From assembly GCA_000310025.1 (NCBI GenBank), contig FN649740.1, positions 1,359,069 to 1,423,068 on the forward strand: 64,000 nucleotides of DNA, given 5' to 3'. The stretch comes from Ectocarpus siliculosus (Eukaryota; Sar; Phaeophyceae; Ectocarpales; Ectocarpaceae). The position numbers were made by a program, and so were the translations under genes. This document shows, in pieces, positions 13,501 to 24,600 of the stretch. Position 1 is the first letter of the stretch; the number at the start of each line of letters is the position of its first letter. The notes under the pieces were generated by a model. It had not been told where the DNA came from. It did not search any database and saw nothing but the letters and a program-made list of their open reading frames with translations.

Positions 13501-15061
13501 CGAGATCCTCAAGGAGGTACGTGCGTGCGTGCCTTGCGCACGCGGGGCCCCTACGCAAAGGTCGATTCCACCGCATGACACTTCCCAACGCCATTCATGC
13601 GCTCTCCGAAATTCCACCGCAGAGGAGAAGTGCTCTCAAGTCCCAAATCTATCACCGATTTCATCTCCTGGAAAGTTTGGCGCGATAGCGACCTTTTTAT
13701 GCCAGATTTGTTGTTGGTCGCGTTTGCTCTTTTCCAGTCGGGGAATAGTTGATGCGAACACCGTCATCACGATCACGACCTCCCCGAAGCATTGATGCCC
13801 ATGGGTCAAACGAAACCACACTTTTTTGTTTTTCGTCTTAAGTCGAACGTGTCGTTTGTCCAACGGGTCAAGAAACAACGGTAAACTTTATTCAACTCGA
13901 ACACGTCGTGTGTTTCTTCCAAAGCGTCAAGAAAGAAGAGGGTAAACTTTAGTAAACCCGGACTTTTCGTTTTTCATTTTGTACTTCCATCACGTATTGT
14001 ACTTGTGGTTTTGTGGCCGGGCCTCTCATTTGGCTGCCTGGCTGTCTGGCTGCTTGTTTTGGAATATTGTGCTTTGCGCCTTCGTGCCGATTCTTCATTT
14101 CTCTCCCCATAATATGCTACAAAATCAACTCACCCAAACCCCCTCTCTCAAATGTATCTTGCCTTCACAGGTTTGAATGCGCATCTTTCGTTGAGCTTCT
14201 CTTGATGGTACAGCATTCTGCAGAATTCTACAGAACTCAAACGAAAACCCCCCGTCCTCAAACGTATCTTGCTTCCTTTTTTTTTTCTGTATTTTTGCTT
14301 CTTTTTTTTTTCTATCTTGTTGTGACGTGCAGCTGGTCATGCCCCTCCCCGAAGGCGTCGTTCTCTCCGTGGTCATGGACTGCTGCCACAGCGGCTCCAT
14401 CCTTGACCTGCCCTACTCGTTCGACGCCAAGGACGGCGCCCTCGAGTTGGTAGAGGCCGGGGGCTCCGGCGTCATGCAGAAGAAGAAGAACTTCAACGTC
14501 AAGAAGGTGAGGGGTAGCTGTTACCGTAGGCGGTTGTTGTAGATTAGATTTGTAGAACGATCTCTGGCGTCATGCAGAGGAGTTACTTGAGCATCAAGAA
14601 GAAGGTGAGGGGTATCTGTACTGTAGGCGGTTGGTAGGTTTCGTAGGACGATCTCTCGCGTCATGCAGAAGAAAAAGAACTTTTCGTCAACGTGAAGAAG
14701 GTGAGTGTTTTGGGGCATTTTAGAAAGGTCTCTGGTGCTGGAATGCTGCTTTGCTGCAGTTTTTGTGGCCAGTTTCCATGGTTTTTGGTCTTGCTTGCGC
14801 CCCGTCCGCACACCATTGAGCAAGCGCCCTTGCGTATTTCCAAAACAGCACCACCAAGGCGGTACGAATCACCTTGTTCGGACAGGCATCCATGTCCTGT
14901 ATATAACTCGTCGATGTAGTCCTGGACGTTTCTGAACCAAAATTGACCATCCCGCTCTGGTCCCATCCCACCCGTGCATCGGTCCCCTCGTCATTCGTTC
15001 GCTGCCGTATTTTCTCTCTGTTGGCCCTTTGCAGATGCACAAGGCGCAGGGAAAGCACTAA
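7533..15061 (+). CDS. Type III metacaspase (p10 subdomain N-terminal to p20), 11 exons
   Basis: Exons: 7533-7568, 9661-10029, 10285-10405, 10880-10957, 11578-11637, 11851-11901, 12301-12420, 12973-13064, 13345-13516, 14333-14506 and 15035-15061; about 432 residues. The product is a caspase-like cysteine protease; metacaspases cleave after Arg/Lys, usually Ca2+-dependent. After a Gly/His-rich N-terminus, exons 3-5 encode the p10-like part ([14 protein letters not shown], then [18 protein letters not shown]), which in ordinary metacaspases is C-terminal. Exons 7-10 encode p20, with [18 protein letters not shown], the catalytic His in HYSGHGG and the catalytic Cys in DCCHSG. The protein ends MHKAQGKH. 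All phases match except exon 2, where one surplus base (A at 9806/9807) breaks the frame inside the Gly-rich repeat. This may be a sequencing error. This order matches the known type III class of algae with secondary plastids. Confidence 0.88.
10030..10055 (+). repeat. (TG)n microsatellite at a 5' splice site
   Basis: The intron after metacaspase exon 2 begins directly with an uninterrupted TG run, so the donor dinucleotide is the first repeat unit. The exact donor could therefore slip by two bases within the run. Confidence 0.8.
10995..11255 (+). repeat. Three copies of a dispersed intronic repeat (core ATCGACCGCGCTAACCGG)
   Basis: Cores at about 10997-11045, 11076-11130 and 11196-11252 follow one another in metacaspase intron 4. 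Each has a T/G-rich lead (TGTGTGTATGT), the core CGACCGCGCTAACCGGCTGA, an AATGAAAAGAC-like segment and a GCGGG-rich end. The first copy begins about 35 bases after the exon 4 donor. A more degraded copy is at about 12170-12235. Confidence 0.7.
14471..14700 (+). repeat. Threefold tandem duplication of the exon 10/intron 10 junction
   Basis: The sequence around GTCATGCAGAAGAAGAAGAA through AAGAAG|GTGAG occurs at 14471-14506 (the real exon end), again at about 14569-14604 and at 14660-14700. Spacers share GTAGGCGGTTG. Each copy keeps a potential GTGAG donor. Using copy 2 or 3 would read through an in-frame TAG near 14540. Confidence 0.75.
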
Positions 15062-17977
15062 GCCTGCACTCGGCCTGCCCACCGTACGTTCCGTGCCGTT
15101 TGGGCACTATAATACCGCCGTAGTGTCCATTCGCCCGTGTGTGTGTGCCGCGGTTAACTTCGACGACGGATAGAGCAAGCCCGGATTTTCTGCGTTCTCA
15201 TGAGTCATTTTGCCGCTTTTGTACCTTTTGATGGTCCATCGTCCTTATTTGAAAATGTAGAGGTTAGGTTTTAATCGTTTTACAAATTAAATGCAGGTGT
15301 AGATGTGTAGCTGGGCGTTTTTTATCGTTCGGAGACTGGTGAGGTGAAGGCCTCGATTTGCTTCATTTCTAGCAGCAGCGTGTTTGACCCTCGGTTTAAC
15401 GCATGCTTGAAGATGTCCCTCTTTCTCGAAAGGGGGATACGCCGAGAACCTCAACTTGAGGGGGGGGGGCACCGCTGGCTGGCGGAAGTTGGAGACATCG
15501 CCTTGTCGAGCGCGCTGCTGCTCTCTGTGTTACTTTTTGGAAGAGCGCTACATGGTCCGAAAACTTTTTTTATGAGGCGGCGGCGCCATCAGCGGCAAGC
15601 AGAGAGATAGTGACTGCGCCCCCCGACATGTGGTGTACGCGCTTTTTGTTGTTGTTCTGCTTGCTACCGGTGAGGTTTTGTTTAAGCAAGTGACCAACCA
15701 CGTTCGAGAAATAAATCCATGGATACCTTGGAGTGCATTTTTCGACACCTATCGACTTCCTTCCCCGCTTCTTGTCGATCGATGCGTTGTTTTTTTTTAT
15801 CTTGGCTTGTTCCCAGAAAAATGAACGATGTTACAGAGAGCTCGGACAAAACGTTCAGCCGCTTTTTGGACGGGCATTTCAGTTTTGTTCACCCGTCATG
15901 AGGTAAAAATGCTTTTGGCGGCTGCCGTCCGTTTCGTTGGATTGCCCATGGCGGCACATCTACATGTCAGACGGTAGGTTCTCGCTCAGTTGCTGACCGC
16001 CCATGACAGCAAGAGAAAATGGATAGATCGTGGTATCGTAGACTCACATGGTGTGATGTCGCACAAACAACACGAAACGAAAGCGCGGTGGCAATACCAA
16101 TTTCTTTTGATGCATTTGATGCTACAGTCAAGCATCTTTCGAAACGACGAACAGTGTCTTCGTGGATGGACTCTAGACTACTCCGTATATATTGCCTGCT
16201 CAAAACCAAAAACATTCCCCAAACCTAAACCAATTAATTAAATCAAACACCCCCCATAATAATATATTAGGGTACCTACCTTACCCAACGAACAGCATTT
16301 CTCCTCCTGTATAGACTGCGCAAGTTGGTTTGAAATTGAGAGTGAAGTCCTGCGCGAAACACGTACACTGGGACCACCCCCGCACGGAACCTATCGGTCC
16401 CCGTTTATCCCCCATTGAGGAGATGAGGAACGCCGGTGGGTTTTCAAGTGATGGCACCATCTGCAAACTCGAAACGATTGTAGCCCGCCGTCATCACCAC
16501 TCCTGTCCTATTCCTATTACAGTAGTCGGTTTGCGTGAAATGGAGGAGAGGGGGTACAGAGACTGAACTCAACCAAACGGTTGATTTTCAAGCACAAGGA
16601 TAAGCGATGACGTGGCCGCTTGAGAATCGTGGAAAAGGCAGTGTACGTTTGGGGTGCTACTAGGCTGTAAACAAACGTCGGGCGCTTGACATGTACCCTG
16701 CTCTCATGGAAGAGCATCGTCGAAATGTGTTTCTGCAATTAAATGCGCGAGATCCAGCCGCTCGTCACATTATACTATCCAGCACTGCTCGACTTCCTCC
16801 TACAGTAACCCTTGATACTTGCTTGGTTGTTCGAAGGAGTATCGTCGGCATTACTGTGAGTACAGGTTTTTGTGTGTCATGTGGCGGTCAGGAAAAGCGC
16901 GGACCGGGAGCGTTTCAAACAAGACAACTTTGCGAGACGGAACTGGTTGTGTTTCGGATGCACGAGTTGCTGTGCATTGAAGCCCCTCCTCAGAATAATG
17001 TACGGCAAAAACCGCCATGCCCCAACTTCACAAACCGAGGCGCGTAGTGTTGCCCATGTCTCTCTTTGCTGGTGCTGCTGCCGTCATCAGCGATGGGCGC
17101 TTGTCTCGATTTGCGTGCGGACGAATTCTGGATTTCGGTAGCTGAAAAACGGGGTACACTGCTGTAGCAGCACTTCATATTTCCAGTTTTACTTCGTGGT
17201 CCAAAATGAGGTTTAGTTGCCGTTCCCTCCCTCGCGATGCCACTCGGTGTGCCCATGCACAACAACCAACCGCGAAAGGCAGGCAGAGGCATTGCACAAC
17301 GCCGCCCTTGGCTCATCACCAAAACAAGCAACGGCAAGCAACGGACCCTCGGCGGCCGATGTGCCCTCCCTGCCCCCCCCAAGCGAGGTGCCTCGCGGGG
17401 CATTGCCTTGTACAAAACTGAGGTGTAACGTCTGCTTCCAAGGTCAACAGCCAGTCAAAGGAAACATACCTACCAACACAGCGAATTGCAGGGCCGGCAT
17501 CAGCCCAGAGTGTAGGGGCGCGTGTCTTCGCGGTACAATTCGGGCCTGGGTGGCTACCCGTCAATCGCCAACAAGCACGAGGTACTTCACACAACATATT
17601 GCTCCCGTTAGTCTTCCCTCCTATCAACTTGTCGCCTTTTCTCAAAACCGCTTAACTCCACAAAGCTTGGACAGGGCCATGGCCACGTGCTTCATATATC
17701 AAGCACCGTTGACCCCCCCCCCCCCCACTAGATCATGTTGTGCGGGGTCGAGAAACCTCACTCCGCGCAACGGGGGATGATCGCACCACGTTGTGTTAAA
17801 ATGGTCAAGCTTCCTCGAGGCAGTTACACAGTGCTTACAACTGTCTCTGGAAGTGAAAGCACCAGAAAATAAATTAAGTCATACGTAGCTGTCATCCGTA
17901 CGCAAGGAAGTAAGCACAAGATGCCGAACACCCTTAGCAGGATGCAGCTCACCCTTCATGCGACTCGCCAAATACCT
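15062..17977. other. Gene-poor intergenic stretch between convergent metacaspase and EMC2 genes
   Basis: No exon with family motifs or convincing splice context was found. It contains the metacaspase 3' UTR, an AT-rich patch near 16225-16275, a C-run at 17709-17726 and otherwise unremarkable sequence. Longer open frames at 16990-17415 and 17217-17780 have composition unlike the real exons in this window. Confidence 0.45.
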
Positions 17978-18110
17978 CACGGCGCTTCGCGCTTGGTGAT
18001 GTGAGAGCCTGGTCCGGTGAGAACCCGGCGTGCTCCGTCCCGGCTTTGTAGGGATGCGAGGTCAATGGTCAAACGACTACGGCATGCACGACTATGAGTA
18101 CACCCCCCCC
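17978..18110 (+). repeat. Repeat module, left arm of a 3-kb-spaced inverted repeat
   Basis: About 125 bases that recur inverted at 20994-21122 with roughly 90 percent identity by eye. Includes GGTGATGTGAGAG, GGTGAGAACCCGGCG, TGCTCCGTCCCG and GGTCAATGGTCAAACGACT, then ends in a long C-run next to the assembly gap. The second half is the module also seen at 1841, 50891, 60539 and 60615. Confidence 0.7.
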
Positions 18111-18133
18111 CCCCCCCCCCCCCCCATTTTGGC

Positions 18134-18356
18134 NNNNNNNNNNNNNNNNNNNNNNNNNNNNNNNNNNNNNNNNNNNNNNNNNNNNNNNNNNNNNNNNNNN
18201 NNNNNNNNNNNNNNNNNNNNNNNNNNNNNNNNNNNNNNNNNNNNNNNNNNNNNNNNNNNNNNNNNNNNNNNNNNNNNNNNNNNNNNNNNNNNNNNNNNNN
18301 NNNNNNNNNNNNNNNNNNNNNNNNNNNNNNNNNNNNNNNNNNNNNNNNNNNNNNNN
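18134..18356. other. Assembly gap (223 N)
   Basis: A run of N flanked by a C-run on the left (about 18103-18125) and a G-run on the right (18357-18370). Opposed homopolymers suggest that polymerase slippage stopped the flanking reads. Confidence 0.95.
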
Positions 18357-18692
18357 GGGGGGGGGGGGGGGCGGGGCGGTTTCGTTTCCACAGAACAGCA
18401 TGAGTTTCACGGACGACATGGTCTTGAATCGTCTTTCACGTGTTCACAACAACAAGGTTAGGGTTGGTAGGGTGACGGTCACGCGAGTCAAACAGATGCA
18501 CGTTGGAAGGGCAGGGATATCGGGCGCTGTGTCAGTCGCAATTGCCATCGCAAAACTGCCCGCAAAACTGTCTCACTACCAGTAAATACTTGTACTGCTC
18601 GATCAGTACCCTTGGGCCTTCCAACATACAACTGGCGATTGGGCCCACATACGGTATGACTATTTTTTTTTGTTGATACGCTCAATCAGGGC

Positions 18693-21600
18693 TTAAGATG
18701 GAGGATATTGGGCACCCACCACACCTGAGAAACCAACGAGCTCAAAGGTAGAAAATTGATAACAAAACACCTGATGGGGGGGGGGGGCAACGAAACACAG
18801 CTTGGTCACAACTCTCCATGCCACAGGCCGGGACCAATCAGGTCCCGACATGAGAGCAACAACAACAGAATCAGCTACATCCGGCTAACGTCGGCATCAG
18901 AGCAACAACAACAACAACACAACAACAGAAGCAGCTGCATCCGGCTGACCTCGGCCTCAGATCAACAACAACAACAACAACAACGACAGAAACAGCTGCA
19001 CCCAGCTTACCTAGAGAGGCAAGCTGACCGTCCCCCGCACCGTACGCCTTGCGGAGCTCCGTCGCCGCGAACAGGTGCAGCGCCTGGTTAACCTCCGCCT
19101 CCTTGCCAGTAAGTTTCTTGCTCGAAGTCTACGCGTCAATTTCATCGGAGAGAAGTATTACAAGAAGCAAGTTTGGCGAGAGAGATTTAGCCGATGCAGA
19201 CTACCGTTTATTGAAACCGTCGAATTTGCCAGAGGCATTTTTGTTCCTGTGTTTCGGGGTATCAGATTGGGAGAGTCCTCTGGAGTGGTCACTTTCTCGG
19301 AGAGTTCCATGTGCAAGGAGAAGGCCCGCTGGACAGCGTGAAATAACAGAACTACTCAACAGTAGCACAGGTGAACTCAGAGACAGCGATAGCAAGGATT
19401 GGCCAGTTTGGGAGGCCAAGAAGTTGCATCCTTTCTCTTTACAAGGGGGTGCAGAAAAGGGGTTTTGACGCTGGCTCTTTTCCCATACTTTAATCCTATA
19501 CAAAGAAAGAAAACAACCTTCCCGCCAGGGTTAGGTGTCGCATTTTATTGTCATCAGTAGAGGACACCATGAAGAGGAGTCGTGTGTGCTGGCACGTTCA
19601 GGTGTGCTACTGGAGCTGAAATATCGAACGTCGCAGCAGCCTCTAAAAACTGTCCGAAATCTGCGCCGGAACCAAGCGGCATCCAACATTTGTCACAGCC
19701 GTGCTCACCGCCACGGACCTTAAACCCCTGAATCACGGGTCGTCAGCTACTGCTGTCAACCCTCAAAATTGACCTTGTTTGAGCGCCTTCCGTTTTGGCT
19801 CTTTTGACTAGAATTTAGAATGGTGCAATTTTTTATCTTGATTTCAAAGGAGGCGTGTGGAGGTAGACGCATGAAATGAATGTTTTGAGCAGCTTCTACT
19901 GCCGCCCTGTGCGAGAATCAACGATTGCTGCTTTTCGCGGTGCCTTCCTACTGGTCTGGTGTGTCTGTTGTGCAATTTCTGGTGCTCTTGCGTTTGGTTT
20001 CAAAATTGGTCAACATCAAAATTCGTCTTCTGCACCCCCTTTTACGGAACCGAGAGCGGGGCCTGGAGCGGAGCATGGATTGTTTTACCGTTCTTCTTGT
20101 TTGCCGGCACCCCCATAATGGAAACACACCAGGCCTAACGTGGAGGGCCAGGATAGGGTACATTCATGAAGTACAGACACGCATACACAAGCCTCTGTAC
20201 AGATTTGAAAACTATTCTTTTTTGGTTGGCTGAAGTTCGCTGGGCTCTTCCAGTCCAAAACACGCCAGCTGTGTGAGCTGTTCGACCTTGGGAAACGTCA
20301 CTGATGCATGTGCCAGATGATGATTCACACCAACACATGCTTAAATTTCATTTTGCATCACGCCTTGTGACACTACTAATACAATGCTCTGATGAGTCCA
20401 CTCCGGAGGAGCGTCTTCCACAGAGTATAGATCTGTGAGATGTGTGATATCATGTAGAGCACTCTTCTTCCAAGCGCACCGCAGCGAAGAAAATGCAATC
20501 CGAGGTGTGTATGTAATAAAAACAATCGTAACACTGCCTGCCTGCCGAGGCGTCCACATGTGGCCGATTTCAACGTCCATGCGTGGCCGAGCAAAACATC
20601 CCCGGCGCAACGAGAACAGGAGGGGGGTATCCTCACACGAAACGTGCCTTCACTTTTCTTCCCCGCTTGCCACAAAACCCTAGATGGAGACGCGCAGGCT
20701 GGGAAAATCCCGCGGACACCCCCTCCACAAGATGTTTTGTTGTCTTTCTTGACAGAAAACTCTACTATATCGCAGAAACACTTCCTGTTGTCATTCGGAC
20801 ATCTCCCCGGACTCACCTTGACCGCAGCCAGGAGACGCGCAGGTCTGGCAGAGCCCGTGGAGTCCTCGCGCGTTGCCGGCCTTGAGCAAGTCGACCGACT
20901 GAGAGAAGTGTTTTCGCGCACGCATCAAGTTTTCCGCTCCTCGTTCGCGTGCCGAAAGACGGGGCGGGGGGCCAGGGGGGTGGGTGGGTGGGGTGGTACT
21001 CAGCGCCGTGCATGTCGTAGTCGTTAGACCATTGAACCTCGCATCCCTACAAAGTCGGGACGGAGCACGCCGGGTTCTCACCGGACCAGACTCTCACATC
21101 ACCAAGCTCGAAGTGCCGTGAGTTTTTCGGCCGGGGGGGGGGGGGGGGGTCTGACAAGTTACGCCGCGGTTGCCATTGTCGAAGGGCAAAGAATTATTCA
21201 AAGAACCTACATCCGTTATTTAGGCGCAGGACAATCAGAGCAGACGCGCTGGCCCTCTCTTCCCCGTGGGAAAAGGGAAACCACTCGTGCACTCCACAAG
21301 TTCACAAGTGAGAGAGTAAAGGTGGCGGTGCAACATCAACCCACACGATACCACAAGACTGCTCGTACACAGAGCTTTTTCGTTTCTTGGTTCGATTGAG
21401 GTTCGCTGGGCTCTTCGAGTCAAATGCATGTCGGCTGCGTGAGAGCTGCTGAGCTTGGGAAACATCACAACCAACTGGCGGATGGCAGCCAGCTACGTTA
21501 TAACCTGCCCGATTTTGTTGTCATCTTGCAACATCACCCCCTTTTTTGGCACTGTCGTGCCGTCATGAGCCCACTCCTGAGGCATCACGAGTACACGAAG

Positions 21601-24600
21601 CGAATACGGATTCGCGACTTGCCTCCCATGGTGTAGTAGACCTCCCCGAGGCGGCAGTGAACCACGTGGTCCGAGGGAGCCACCAACACCAGCTCCTCGT
21701 AGCAAAATGCTGCAGCCTGCCCGCAGCAAAGGGATAAGCAGCGGCAGCGGAGGGCAGGATTCATTAATCATTCTTGCGGTAGTCTACCCGCCCTCACACC
21801 TTGCATGTCGAGACGAAGCACGGCGGTCGTGTCACGCCTCCAGTCCTTTGCCTATGCCGAAGGGGCTGTCTGGGTTCCCGTGTATTTCTCCTGTTGTGGT
21901 GTTTTGTCTTTTGATTTCCACCGCCTTCCGTTTAAGCCGTGCTACCGTTTGCCCCGCGGGAAAAGGGGAGCGTAAAGTCCCAAGGTAAGCAACCGTAATT
22001 GTGCGCGTTATGGCACCGAGGTGCGATCGTTTTTAAAATCATTCCTACGTGGTTTTTTATCGCACCCCGGTGCCATAACCCCGATGGAGGCAATAACACC
22101 GATCGATACCGGTGCGGAAATGCAATTAAATCATTTCGTTCTGGATTTCCAACGCACCCCCGGTGCGATGACACCGATAGGTGTGATGCGGAAGAAATCA
22201 CCGTGAACATTTCACGGTACTGAGTGAACGCACCCCGGTGCGATGACACCGATAGGTGCGACACTCAAGAACCGAACACAGGCGTTTCCTGGCACAAAGT
22301 ACCGTAATTGTGGGTATTACGGTACTTAAAATGAAGCGGCTGGTGCGAGTGTTGGGGTAGCATGTGCCCAAGACAACAGACGGTGTGGCTCCCTGCTGAG
22401 AAAGGTATACGGTACGGTATCGTTTTTGTTCCAACCTCTTTTTTATTGGTCACAAACCCCTCATTTGTTGGCTGGTGTTTCCATCCGTCTTTGTTTGCCT
22501 GAAGGGGCATGGTACCGGTAGTTGTAGTACCGTTTGCGAACTCCTTCTTGTTCGGTTGGTTGGAAGTGCGGGATTGTCCTGTGTGCTTGGTTGAGTGAGT
22601 GAGTGCATTCGGTGTACGGACTACTGCTGTAGAAAAAAAACACGAATCTTTTACACCGCAAACCTCGACGGTGCGATATACACACATGAAATGAATGGCA
22701 AACCTACCGGACCCTCGCAGCCGTTCGTTACACACAAGCAGTGCGACACGTGGCCAGAGGGTACCGGTACCTTGCGGAAGCACGCAAGTTTACGTCCTAA
22801 GCAGGTTATATATCGGTGATATCGCACCGGGTGCGTTGACACCGATATACCGGTGCGGACATGCAATTAAATCATGCCGTTCTCGATATTTCTGCGCACC
22901 CCGATGCCATAACACTGATGGGTGCGAAATCAACGATGGGTGCGATAACACGCACAGCTACGGTAGTCACGGACAACGCCCGCCTTAGAGACACATCGAT
23001 ACCGCCATGCGCAAACCGTTCAACGCAAGTCGGGGGTAGAAAGTCGACCGTTGTCGGGAAAACTTTCGGATGTGGCGGCACCAAGCCAAAATCTCAGCTA
23101 CCTGCACACGTGCGGGGCAAAAGGTGGAAGGTTGCTTTGCCGGCCAGCGCTTCCTGCGTAATTGACGGCCCTAAACTGCTGTGTGCAGCAACGTCGCCGA
23201 AGGACTTCGCCTGTTTTGGATCTGTTCTTTAATACACAATTTAATCCAAGAATGACTTGCCCCTTGCAAGGCATCAAGGGAAAGTGAACATAAATTGTAG
23301 GAAAACGACGGCCTTCAAGAGAAGAACATTAAAAAAAAAAACGCGGAAGAGGTTTTTATCCGAAGCTGAAAGATGTGTGTACATGTTTGAGAGACGAAAA
23401 GAGAGAGAAATGAGAGAGAGAGAATGATACAGAGAGATACAGAGATGGAGCGATTGAGAGACAGAGAGGGAGAGATAGAGATAGAGATAGAGAGAAATGT
23501 TTCCCCCCTTCGCACCGCGTAGTTGAGGGCGCCGATGTGCAGCTTAGCGAGCTGCAGCCACGCCTCCCCGTCCGCCGCGAACTCCGCCAGGTACCCGTTC
23601 AGGGCCTTCACCGCTCCCGCCGTATCACCCTTCGCGATCAATACCGCAACCTGTGGTGTCGCGCGTTCCAACACACACACCGTAGGCTTTCGTCGGCCGG
23701 ATACCGCGAGGTCGATGCTCAAATAAAGACGCACACACACAGAGGTCATCGCGTTACAGAAGATTTTTCAGTGTGGCACGCGCTGCCACACACACACATA
23801 GGGTTTGCTCAGCTGGTATTGGCGGGGTCGATGCTCTAATGTCAAAGGCACACGCGCACACACGGAGAGAATCGTGGCATTATGGGACAAGAGTTTCCGT
23901 TTGCAGCCATACTTTCTGAGAGAGCGACGCTCTTAGTTGGTCAGCCGGTAAGCGTGGTCAATGCTAACGGTAGAGACAGATCCAAAACGTTTGGGTTGTT
24001 ACAGACGGAACCTGGAAGACGAAACAACTCTTGAAATGCATCCTGAGGCGGGAAAAATGAGAAAAAAATACTTCGGTAAACCGCGTCGCCATTCCCCCGT
24101 TCCATATCATCGACGTTTTTCTTTCACTTCAATGCCTCGACTTCCCGCTCTCTTTTCCGCACACGAATGAAACTCTACACCAACAAAAACTCCGCCATGT
24201 CACGCCTTTCCGTCTGCTGCACACTGCTAACGCAAAACCCCCGATGCTAACCCCACCCACACTTTCCTTAGCCCATTCGTCCGTACTCTTATTCGTTGAA
24301 GTGGTGCTAGTCACCGCCGTTGCCCAGGGGACATTGTTGAACCAACAAATAGAGGCAGTATTTGTAGTGCCCCCTCAGCGAAATGGCGATGTGTGCCCAT
24401 AAACACAAAGTCGCAGTCCCAACACTCCCCAACGACAGCCGTAGCAGCACACACCACCACCACCGCTACTCCCCCCCCCCCTCCTCCGCAACACTATACC
24501 CCCGCCCTGAAAAAAAAAAAAATGCCTCCTCCTCTGTCTGTTGCAACACCATAACCCCCTCCCCCCTCCTAGCCCGACAATTAACGCCTGCCCCCCCTTC

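Noticed and set aside
18756..19091. Plus-strand Gln-rich coding exon
   Set aside because: The CAA runs are part of a 60-bp tandem repeat; the minus strand carries the EMC2 exon and its donor.
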